Assembly: GCF_000760935.2 (NCBI RefSeq)
Contig: NZ_CP049744.1
Span: 3,317,501 to 3,381,500, forward strand
Origin: Rhodococcoides fascians A25f
GTDB taxonomy: Bacteria > Actinomycetota > Actinomycetes > Mycobacteriales > Mycobacteriaceae
DNA length: 64,000 nt
Direction: 5' to 3'
The translations under genes were made by a program, and so were the position numbers. Below are positions 58,501 to 64,000 of this stretch, one piece after another; position 1 is the first letter of the stretch, and each line of letters opens with the position of its first letter. Below the pieces are notes generated by a model. The model was not told the DNA's origin. It saw only the letters and a program-made list of their open reading frames with translations, and did not search any database.

Positions 58501-58915
58501 ACGAGGGTTCCGACGACGCCAGAACCGGAAGCCCTGCGGCTTTCGCTGCCGCGATAGCGCGTGCTTTGTTGCCGGTCAGCTCCAGTACATCGGCGGACGG
58601 GCCGACGAAGGTGATGCCGGCGTCGGCACACGCAGCGGCCAAATCCGGGTTCTCGGAGAGGAATCCGTACCCGGGATACACCGCGTCGGCCCCGCTCCTC
58701 TTGGCCGCGGCGACGATTTCGTCGACCGAGAGGTACGCCCGTACCGGATGGCCCTTCTCCCCGATCTGATATGCCTCGTCGGCTTTCGTCCGGTGCACCG
58801 AGTTTCGGTCCTCGAACGGGAACACCGCAACGGTGGAGGCACCGAGTTCGTAGGAAGCACGGAAGGCACGGATGGCGATCTCGCCGCGGTTGGCAACCAA
58901 AACTTTGGAGAACAT
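55499..58915 (-). CDS. pyc: Pyruvate carboxylase
   Basis: This biotin enzyme makes oxaloacetate from pyruvate, replenishing the TCA cycle. The protein is 1138 aa, full length. The biotin carboxylase domain is at about residues 1-455 (KVLVANRGEIAIRAFRA, GGGGRGMR, EMNPRIQVEHTVTEEVTD). The carboxyltransferase TIM barrel is at about 525-800 (VTDTTFRDAHQSLLATRVR, LAIKDMAGLLRAPAA). The linker and allosteric part precede a biotinyl domain with IEAMKMEAAI, biotinylated Lys1093. It overlaps rsmD by 4 bp. Upstream, 211 bp hold the repeat triplet. Confidence 0.97.
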   Translation of the reverse strand: MFSKVLVANRGEIAIRAFRASYELGASTVAVFPFEDRNSVHRTKADEAYQIGEKGHPVRAYLSVDEIVAAAKRSGADAVYPGYGFLSENPDLAAACADAGITFVGPSADVLELTGNKARAIAAAKAAGLPVLASSEPSSDIDELVAASETMTFPLFVKAVAGGGGRGMRRVAEPAQLRESIEAAAREAESAFGDATVFLEQAVIDPRHIEVQILADGQGNVVHLFERDCSVQRRHQKVIELAPAPKLPSELRERICADAVAFAKQINYSCAGTVEFLLDTRGNHVFIEMNPRIQVEHTVTEEVTDVDLVQSQLRIASGETLADLGLQQENIVLRGAALQCRITTEDPANGFRPDVGRITAYRTPGGAGVRLDGGTTLGAEVGAYFDSMLVKLTCRGRDFDTAVARARRAVAEFRIRGVATNIPFLQAVLVDPDFTAGRVTTSFIEERPELLTSRSSGDRGTKILTYLADVTVNKPHGERPSPVYPHDKLPAVDFSAPIPDGSRQRLLALGPEGFARDLRNQKALGVTDTTFRDAHQSLLATRVRTSGLLGVAPYVARTTPQLLSIEAWGGATYDVALRFLHEDPWERLASLREAVPNIAIQMLLRGRNTVGYTPYPEKVTRSFVAEATDTGIDIFRIFDALNNVDQMRPAIDAVRETGTALAEVALSYTGDLSNPNEDLYTLDYYLKLAEQIVDAGAHVLAIKDMAGLLRAPAAKTLVTALRSNFDLPVHVHTHDTPGGQLATYLAAWEAGADAVDGASAAMAGTTSQPALSAIVAAAAHTDRDTGLDLQAVCDLEPYWEAVRKVYAPFESGLPAPTGRVYTHEIPGGQLSNLRQQAISLGLGDRFETVEANYAAADRMLGRLTKVTPSSKVVGDLALALVGAGASAEEFAEDPSRYDIPDSVIGFLRGDLGTPAGGWPEPLRTKALEGRGAGKPVTPLTDEDEKNLDGTSAQRRTTLNRLLFPGPTAELEAHREKYGDTTRLSANQFFYGLRQGEEHRVTLEKGVELLIGLEAISDPDERGMRTVMCILNGQLRPVSVRDRSISSEVPTVEKADRSNSGHIPAPFAGVVTLSVEEGQKISAGDTVATIEAMKMEAAITAPRGGTVTRLAISGVQQVEGGDLLVVVGGGSTGEEAGSE

Positions 58916-59025
58916 TGGCTCAACTTACCCGGCAGCATGGGCCTCCGAGGCGTACTGATCTCACCATTCGGGACGAATTGTTCGATTCTCTCGACTGAAA
59001 CGGTGCAGTGAAGGCCTACTGGCTT

Positions 59026-59124
59026 CCCTGGTCGTTCCTGCAGGCTTCACTCCTGCTCCCCTGGTCGTTCCTGCAGGCTTCACTCCTGCTCCCCTGATCG
59101 TTCCTGCAGGCTCCACTCCTGTCC
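59026..59124. repeat. Triple 33-bp tandem repeat between pyc and recG
   Basis: Three contiguous 33-bp units lie at 59026-59058, 59059-59091 and 59092-59124. The first two are identical (CCCTGGTCGTTCCTGCAGGC...) and the third has a few changes. Each contains the palindrome CCTGCAGG. A degenerate inverted copy (CAGTGAAGGCCTAC) lies just before, at about 59006-59019. The array touches the recG stop (59127), so its RNA would form the recG 3' end. Confidence 0.85.
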
Positions 59125-59126
59125 GG

Positions 59127-61391
59127 TCAGGACTTCTGAAGGTAGTCGACCCGGTCCGATCGCCAGGCCGACCGCATCATCGACGCGATGCCGGGATCGT
59201 TCGCCAACGACGGGTCCCGTGCGAACAACGTCCTCGCGCAGTCCTGTGCGTCGGCGATGATGTCCTCGTCGTCGATGAACGACAGCAGCCGAAGGCCACT
59301 GACCGTGCCGGACTGTGCGGCCCCGAGTACGTCGCCTTCTCGCCGGGTGGCGAGGTCCAGTTTTGCCAGCTCGAAGCCGTCGTTGGTCGCGGCCACCGCC
59401 TCAAGCCGGGCGAACGAACCGCCCATGGGACTGAGGTAGCTGATCATGATGCACAGACCCTGGTGTCCGCCTCGACCGATTCGACCACGCAACTGGTGGA
59501 GTTGACTGACCCCGAATCGGTCGGCGTCCATGATCACCATGACCGTCGCATTGGGAACGTCGACGCCCACTTCGACCACCGTCGTACACACGAGGACGTC
59601 GATCTCGCCCGTATTGAACTCGGACATGGTGATGTCCTTGTCGTCACCCGACAGTCGCCCGTGCAACAACCCCACCCGGAGATCGTGCATCGGACCGGCA
59701 ACGAGGGTGTCGTACATGTCCACCGCGGCCGTGGTCTCCGGTCCGTCGTCGGACTTCGAGGCGGTCTTCTTCTTGCCCGTCTCGGCGTCGTCGCCGTCGC
59801 CGATCCGCGAGCAGACCACGTAGGCCTGGCGTCCGGCAGCAACTTCCTCACGGATGCGTTGCCACGCTCGATCCACCCACGTCGGCTTGGCTCTGGCAGG
59901 CACGACGTTGCTGATGATCGGTGACCGGCCGCGCGGAAGTTCTGTCAGTACCGACGTCTCGAGATCACCGAGCGTCGACATCGCGATGGTGCGCGGGATC
60001 GGTGTCGCCGTCATCACGAGCAAGTGGGGACTGGTGTTGCCGCGGGCCTTGGCCCGCAACGCATCTCGCTGCTCGACGCCGAATCGGTGTTGTTCGTCCA
60101 CGACGACCATCGCGAGATCGAGAAACTCCACGCGATCCTCGATCAGGGCGTGGGTACCGATCACGATCCCGGCGTCGCCGGTCACGGCATCGAGCAGTGC
60201 GGACCGCTTGGCCGCAGTGGACATCGAACCGGTCAGCAGAGCGACCTTGGTCGCGAGTTCGTGCGATCCGAGCTCACCACCGGCGGCAAGACTGCCGAGC
60301 ATCGACCTGATCGATCGCGCATGCTGGGAGGCGAGCACCTCGGTGGGTGCCAGCAGCGCACACTGATGACCGGCATCGATCACCTGCAACATCGCCCGGA
60401 GCGCGACGATGGTCTTGCCCGAGCCGACCTCGCCCTGCAACAGCCTCGACATCGGATGAGGCGCAGACAGATCGTTGGCGATCTCGGCCGCGACGTCGTG
60501 CTGACCGGCCGTCAATTCGAACGGCAGCCGCCGATCGAACTCGACGGCGATGCCGTCGGTGATCGGCGGGCATCGCGCGGCCACCCGAGTCGATGCATCG
60601 CGGCGACGGTCCGCGAGGACGAGCTGTACGGCCAGAGCCTCGTCGAATTTGAGCCGCTCACGGGCGGAGTCCTTGTCCTGCGCGGTGTCGGGGAAGTGGA
60701 CCGACCGCAGCGCGGTGTCGATGTCGACGAGTCCACGTTCTCGGCGCACCGATTCCGGCAGCGGATCGGTCACATCGTCGAGTTGGTCGAGGACCTGCCG
60801 CACGCAACGCATGAACGTCCAACTCTCGACGTCCTTGGTGGCCGCGTAGATGGGAACGAACGCCCGATCGAAGACCGACATGTCGACGGATCCCGAGGCA
60901 TCGACCGCACCGCGGGCCAGACCGGCCAGAGTTCCGCCGCCGACGATGCGACCCGCGGGCACGACGGCTCCGTCGTTGTCGTCTCCGCCCAGGATCACGT
61001 AGCTGGGATGGGTGAGATTCCAGCGCTTGCCGAAGTACTTCACCTTGCCGGAGAACATTCCCCGCCGACCTGGCACGACTACGTGCTTGAGCTTGTGCGG
61101 ACTGAAGAAGGTGGCCTCGATCCGCTGTCCGTCGGCGGCGAGGGTCACCGCGAGGAACTGGCCGTTGCGATTCTTCATCGAACGCAGCGTCGCGGACTCG
61201 ACCGTGGCGACGATGGTGATGTGCTCGCCCTCGGGGGGCTCGGTTTCACCGAGCTCGGAACCGTGCGTCATGTAGCGATGCGGATAGTGCCGCAGCAGAT
61301 CCTCGACGGTATGAATACCGAAGGTGTCTGCGAGCGGGGTCGCCGCCGCGACTCCGAGAACGTGATCGAGCCGGTCCACCAGCGTTGCCAT
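59127..61391 (-). CDS. recG: ATP-dependent DNA helicase RecG
   Basis: RecG remodels stalled forks and migrates branched DNA. The protein is 754 aa. The N-terminal wedge/OB domain is at about residues 60-160 (ITIVATVESATLRSMKNRNGQFLAVTL). The helicase core has Walker A LLQGEVGSGKTIVALRAML at about 310, DEQH in VVVDEQHRFGVEQRDALRAKA near 430, TATPIPRTIAMSTLGDLE, and motif VI QLRGRIGRGGHQGLC. The end has the TRG-type segment around GFELAKLDLATRREGDVLGAAQSG. It is 12 bp after the DAK2-domain gene, as in M. tuberculosis. Confidence 0.96.
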   Translation of the reverse strand: MATLVDRLDHVLGVAAATPLADTFGIHTVEDLLRHYPHRYMTHGSELGETEPPEGEHITIVATVESATLRSMKNRNGQFLAVTLAADGQRIEATFFSPHKLKHVVVPGRRGMFSGKVKYFGKRWNLTHPSYVILGGDDNDGAVVPAGRIVGGGTLAGLARGAVDASGSVDMSVFDRAFVPIYAATKDVESWTFMRCVRQVLDQLDDVTDPLPESVRRERGLVDIDTALRSVHFPDTAQDKDSARERLKFDEALAVQLVLADRRRDASTRVAARCPPITDGIAVEFDRRLPFELTAGQHDVAAEIANDLSAPHPMSRLLQGEVGSGKTIVALRAMLQVIDAGHQCALLAPTEVLASQHARSIRSMLGSLAAGGELGSHELATKVALLTGSMSTAAKRSALLDAVTGDAGIVIGTHALIEDRVEFLDLAMVVVDEQHRFGVEQRDALRAKARGNTSPHLLVMTATPIPRTIAMSTLGDLETSVLTELPRGRSPIISNVVPARAKPTWVDRAWQRIREEVAAGRQAYVVCSRIGDGDDAETGKKKTASKSDDGPETTAAVDMYDTLVAGPMHDLRVGLLHGRLSGDDKDITMSEFNTGEIDVLVCTTVVEVGVDVPNATVMVIMDADRFGVSQLHQLRGRIGRGGHQGLCIMISYLSPMGGSFARLEAVAATNDGFELAKLDLATRREGDVLGAAQSGTVSGLRLLSFIDDEDIIADAQDCARTLFARDPSLANDPGIASMMRSAWRSDRVDYLQKS

Positions 61392-61403
61392 AACCGAAAT
61401 TCC

Positions 61404-63083
61404 CTATTCCACTCCGAATTGCACGAGGTCTCCGGGTTGCCCACCTGCGTAGACCACCACGTCGACCCCGGGATGCGCACCCGTCACGTACTCGGCCAGC
61501 CGATCACCGAAGTCCGCCGAAGCCTGAGCCCCGACGAGCACCGTCACCATCTCTCCGCCGGTGGCCAGAAGCTGATCGATCAGACGGCACCCGGCGTCGA
61601 GCGGGCGCGCGGCAACGATCACCACCTCTTGCCCCGCCAGGCCGATGCTGTCGCCCGGCTCGCACATACCCACCCACGTGAGCGACCGCTCCTGCGCGAT
61701 GCGCAGTGAACCCCACCTGGTTCCCGCCGCCGCCTCGGACATCGTGAACGCATCGTCGACCGCAGCCCTGGCGGCGTCGTGCACCGCGAGCGCGGCCAAT
61801 CCCTGCACCATCGCCGAGCACGGCAGCATCATCACGTCCTTGCCGTCGGCTCGGGCCGCGGCACCGACGGCAACCAGTTCTTGCGCCGACAGCGCCCCGT
61901 TCGGCAACACCAACACCTCGCGATGCTTGGCTGCGACAATTGCTCGCTGTAGTACCGAGGAGTCGATCGGCTCGTCACACCGCACCACCGTCGCGCCTTC
62001 CTGAACGTAGAGATCAGCGGCACCGTCACCGGCCACCAGCGCCAAAATATCGCGTCCCACCGACAACGCCGGTCCACGGCGTGCGTCGCCGCCGACCCCA
62101 GCCTCGAACTCGGCCAAGCCGAAGCACGAGATACGCACCCCGCGAACGCTTCCGGTGCCGATTCCGCACTCGACGGCAGCACCGGGATCTGCGGTGTGAA
62201 CGTGAGCGGACCAGGCCCCGGATCCGTCACCGGCAACCACCACAGAGTCGCCGAGATCGGACAGAGCAGCGCGGAGGGCAGTTGCCTGCGCGTCGTCGAT
62301 CCCGTGGACGACGTAGACCACCTCGTACCCCAGGGGCCGACCGTGGGTGGACACCGTCACCGTCTCGGGTGTTCCGGTACAGCCGTCGGTCGCGCTCGAT
62401 CCGTCGCCGACGAGTGTCCGCTCACGATTTTGTGGGCGGTGATAACGCCTGCGCGGCGGGATTCGGCCGGTCACCACTTCGACCAGCGCATCGAAAACGA
62501 CCGAGAGCCCGAGGGCTCCGGCGTCCACGACCCCGGCCTCGCGGAGTTCGACGAGTTGGTCGGTCGTGCTGTCGAGGGCGCGAGCAGTGGCCTCGGCGAT
62601 GTCGATCACCAGCGTGGAGAGGTCGACATTGGCGTCGTGCGCCGCAGCATCGCGGTCGGCGGCGGCGAGCACGGTGAGCATCGTGCCCTCGACGGGAACG
62701 CTCACTGCATCCGAGACCAGGACCTGCGCGCGTCGCAGCATTGCCTGGATCGACACGGTGTCCAGTGGGCCGTCCGCTGCAGCCTCGGCGACCGCGCGCA
62801 GCAACTGGGAGACGATCACACCCGAGTTACCGCGGGCACCCGCTACCGCGCCGACGGCCAGTGCACGCCCGATGGCCCGGGTGTCCGCAGCGGGTCCGGC
62901 CCCTCGCATCGACTCCACCGCGGCCCGGAAGGTGAACATCAGGTTGGTACCGGTGTCCGAGTCGGGGATCGGGAACACGTTGAGCGCATTGATCTCGTCG
63001 CACCGGGCAGTGAGGGAATCCACGCACCGGTAGGCCCACCGTCGCAGGGCCGCGGCATCGATCGAATCGAGAACGTCGACCAC
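61404..63083 (-). CDS. DAK2/FakA-like kinase-domain protein
   Basis: This 559-aa protein pairs an N-terminal DhaL (DAK2) ATP-binding domain with a C-terminal FakA-type region. Residues 1-205 have INALNVFPIPDSDTGTNLMFT, whose Asp cluster binds Mg-ATP, and GARGNSGVIVSQLLRAVA. The later half, from about 235, includes YEVVYVVHGIDDAQATALRAAL and LSVGRDILALVAGDGA. In Firmicutes FakA phosphorylates fatty acids bound by FakB. No FakB/DegV gene is in the window, so the substrate is inferred only by family. M. tuberculosis has this gene split (Rv2974c/Rv2975c); here it is intact. It is just upstream of recG. Confidence 0.88.
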   Translation of the reverse strand: MVDVLDSIDAAALRRWAYRCVDSLTARCDEINALNVFPIPDSDTGTNLMFTFRAAVESMRGAGPAADTRAIGRALAVGAVAGARGNSGVIVSQLLRAVAEAAADGPLDTVSIQAMLRRAQVLVSDAVSVPVEGTMLTVLAAADRDAAAHDANVDLSTLVIDIAEATARALDSTTDQLVELREAGVVDAGALGLSVVFDALVEVVTGRIPPRRRYHRPQNRERTLVGDGSSATDGCTGTPETVTVSTHGRPLGYEVVYVVHGIDDAQATALRAALSDLGDSVVVAGDGSGAWSAHVHTADPGAAVECGIGTGSVRGVRISCFGLAEFEAGVGGDARRGPALSVGRDILALVAGDGAADLYVQEGATVVRCDEPIDSSVLQRAIVAAKHREVLVLPNGALSAQELVAVGAAARADGKDVMMLPCSAMVQGLAALAVHDAARAAVDDAFTMSEAAAGTRWGSLRIAQERSLTWVGMCEPGDSIGLAGQEVVIVAARPLDAGCRLIDQLLATGGEMVTVLVGAQASADFGDRLAEYVTGAHPGVDVVVYAGGQPGDLVQFGVE

Positions 63084-63214
63084 GTCGAGCAGCCTCCCCC
63101 GCGTTGCACCGATACCCTTGTCCGAACTCCGGTCGCGGACAGTGCCCGAAGCTTAGTCGGGCATGATCGGTGGTGCGCCGCCGTGAGCCCTCACGCAGCG
63201 TCTGCCGTGGCGGT

Positions 63215-63243
63215 TTGGTGATTGCGTGCTGCGCCGCTATTCT
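63215..63243 (+). promoter_or_regulatory. Candidate rpmB promoter
   Basis: TTGGTG (63215-63220), a 17-bp spacer and TATTCT (63238-63243) form a plausible housekeeping-type promoter about 116 bp upstream of the rpmB ATG. The remaining leader contains the AAGGAG ribosome site 9 nt before the start. The same 275-bp gap should carry the divergent promoter of the DAK2 gene, which I could not pick out. Confidence 0.4.
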
Positions 63244-63358
63244 TGCAGGGTTGCCTCGAGGCGATCTTCACGCATTGCAATCCTTGCATCTGCTCGTAGT
63301 TCGTTTCGATGTCTTCGACCACATGTATCGATCAACATCTATCAAGGAGTTCGCGACT

Positions 63359-63550
63359 ATGGCTGCCGTCTGCGACGTATGCGCCAAGGGGCCCGGCTTC
63401 GGTAAGTCGGTCTCGCACTCGCACCGACGGACCAACCGTCGTTGGAACCCGAATATCCAGACCGTTCACGCTCAGGTTGCGCCTGGTAACTCCAAGCGCA
63501 TGAACGTGTGCACCTCCTGCTTGAAGGCAGGCAAGGTGGTCCGGGGCTGA
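63359..63550 (+). CDS. rpmB: 50S ribosomal protein L28
   Basis: This is a 63-aa ribosomal protein, MAAVCDVCAKGPGFGKSVSH. Two CxxC pairs (CDVC at residues 5-8 and CTSC at 51-54) make it the zinc-binding form. RRTNRRWNPNIQTVHAQVAPG is the conserved core. A strong AAGGAG is 9 nt upstream. It is transcribed away from the DAK2 gene and followed by a clear hairpin. Actinobacteria often keep a second, zinc-free L28 elsewhere. Confidence 0.96.
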   Translation: MAAVCDVCAKGPGFGKSVSHSHRRTNRRWNPNIQTVHAQVAPGNSKRMNVCTSCLKAGKVVRG

Positions 63551-63600
63551 TTTCGGCCTCGCTCTTCGATTTCCTCCACGGCCTCGACTGCGTGCGAGCT

Positions 63601-63638
63601 CTGTGCCCCGCCCCCGGATACTCGGAGGCGGGGCACAG
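63601..63638 (+). terminator. Terminator of rpmB
   Basis: A perfect 12-bp stem, CTGTGCCCCGCC (63601-63612) with GGCGGGGCACAG (63627-63638), and a 14-nt loop that can pair inside, lies 50 bp after the rpmB stop. TCGTTCGTGC follows, so there is no true U-tract. It is a strong GC hairpin of the actinobacterial type. Confidence 0.7.
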
Positions 63639-63744
63639 TCGTTCGTGCTCCCGTTCCGTTCTGTTACACAGCCGATCGGAACCGTGACGAAGATGGCGAA
63701 TCACGGGCACCGGCCGGTGACACCGGCCGGGCAGTCTCGAACGC

Positions 63745-64000
63745 ATGGCGACCACACGCACACTCTTCGTCTCGGCGCTCGCAATGCTGACGCTCACGGC
63801 GTGCTCGAATACAGAGCCCGACACGCCGACGGCCGCGCACTACCTGGCCAGTCAGCCCGACTCGGGGCCGGCCGGCGGTGAGATAGACGACCGGATAGGC
63901 CTCGACAACACCGATCTTCCCGCGCTGGCCCGTCTCGACCCCGTTCTGCTGAAAGCGCTGCACTCCGCTGCTGCCGATGCGGCATCGTCCGGGGTGGATG
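63745..64000 (+). CDS. Lipoprotein, probable M15-family D-Ala-D-Ala carboxypeptidase, 3'-partial
   Basis: The gene runs off the window after 85 codons. It begins MATTRTLFVSALAMLTLTAC with a lipobox at Cys20, so the product is a lipid-anchored envelope protein. After a disordered linker, LPALARLDPVLLKALHSAAADAASSGVD matches the start of the VanY/M15 D,D-carboxypeptidase domain, where the next residues usually are a SGWRS-type motif. The catalytic part is not in view, so the call rests on this opening and on the signal peptide. No strong ribosome site is seen. Confidence 0.6.
   Translation, partial: MATTRTLFVSALAMLTLTACSNTEPDTPTAAHYLASQPDSGPAGGEIDDRIGLDNTDLPALARLDPVLLKALHSAAADAASSGVD

Noticed and set aside
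56822..59011. A 729-codon plus-strand frame opposite pyc
   Set aside because: Shadow of pyruvate carboxylase; composition is Arg/His/Gly-rich and unconserved in appearance.

Overview
The window is chromosomal DNA of a high-GC actinobacterium of the order Mycobacteriales, most likely a Rhodococcus or Rhodococcoides-type organism. The reasons are the strong G/C bias at third codon positions, frequent GTG starts, and lineage-restricted families (SepIVA, Lsr2, DUF2469, DUF2631, a mycobacterial-type site-2 protease). Gene order also follows the Mycobacterium tuberculosis chromosome from the Rv2864c region to the Rv2975c region (recalled, not searched). It is a dense housekeeping region. I see no prophage, transposase, CRISPR array, tRNA or rRNA. 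Most genes lie on the minus strand in tight operons, many with ATGA or TGATG stop/start overlaps.

Layout. 1-645: the 3' end of a GAF/LuxR-type regulator cut by the window edge. 0.7-7.1 kb: penicillin-binding lipoprotein, GNAT, ispG, rip1/rseP and dxr, so two MEP isoprenoid enzymes flank a membrane protease. 7.2-10.8 kb: DUF1990 protein, PuuE-type allantoinase, DUF2631 protein, rlmN, LapA-like protein. 10.9-17.7 kb: CitE-like lyase, methyltransferase, cdsA, frr, pyrH, tsf, rpsB, and a divergent M23 peptidase. 17.7-24.7 kb: MinD/ParA-like ATPase, xerC, viuB-like siderophore-interacting protein with a candidate iron box, dprA, comM-like gene, yraN, and an Lsr2 paralogue. 25.1-34 kb: DUF2469, rnhB, lepB, rplS, a membrane protein, tex, an LppW-like lipoprotein, trmD, rimM, khpA, rpsP.

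34.1-45 kb: CPBP protease, amidohydrolase, ffh, a repeat-bearing M23 peptidase, the nitrogen module amtB-glnB-glnD, ftsY, and a PPOX flavoprotein. 45.5-55.5 kb: smc, acyP, a secreted beta-propeller, osmC, mutM, rnc, rpmF, DUF177, sepIVA, coaD, rsmD. 55.5-64 kb: pyc, recG, a DAK2/FakA-like gene, divergent rpmB, and the start of a lipoprotein peptidase that runs off the window.

The genes serve translation and ribosome maturation (rpsB, tsf, frr, rplS, rpsP, rimM, trmD, khpA, rlmN, rsmD, rpmF, rpmB, rnc), SRP targeting and secretion (ffh, ftsY, lepB), envelope growth (PBP, cdsA, sepIVA, M23 peptidases), DNA processing (xerC, dprA, comM, rnhB, smc, mutM, recG) and nitrogen sensing.

I found no clearly new multi-gene system. 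The most unusual signals are a dispersed 33-bp repeat family. It occurs as a tandem triplet at the pyc/recG junction, as a pair upstream of mutM, as a single copy upstream of an M23 gene, and apparently in frame inside rimM. Next come an Lsr2 paralogue in a lower-GC pocket, a secreted beta-propeller translationally coupled inside the smc-acyP-osmC operon, and a MinD-like ATPase beside xerC.
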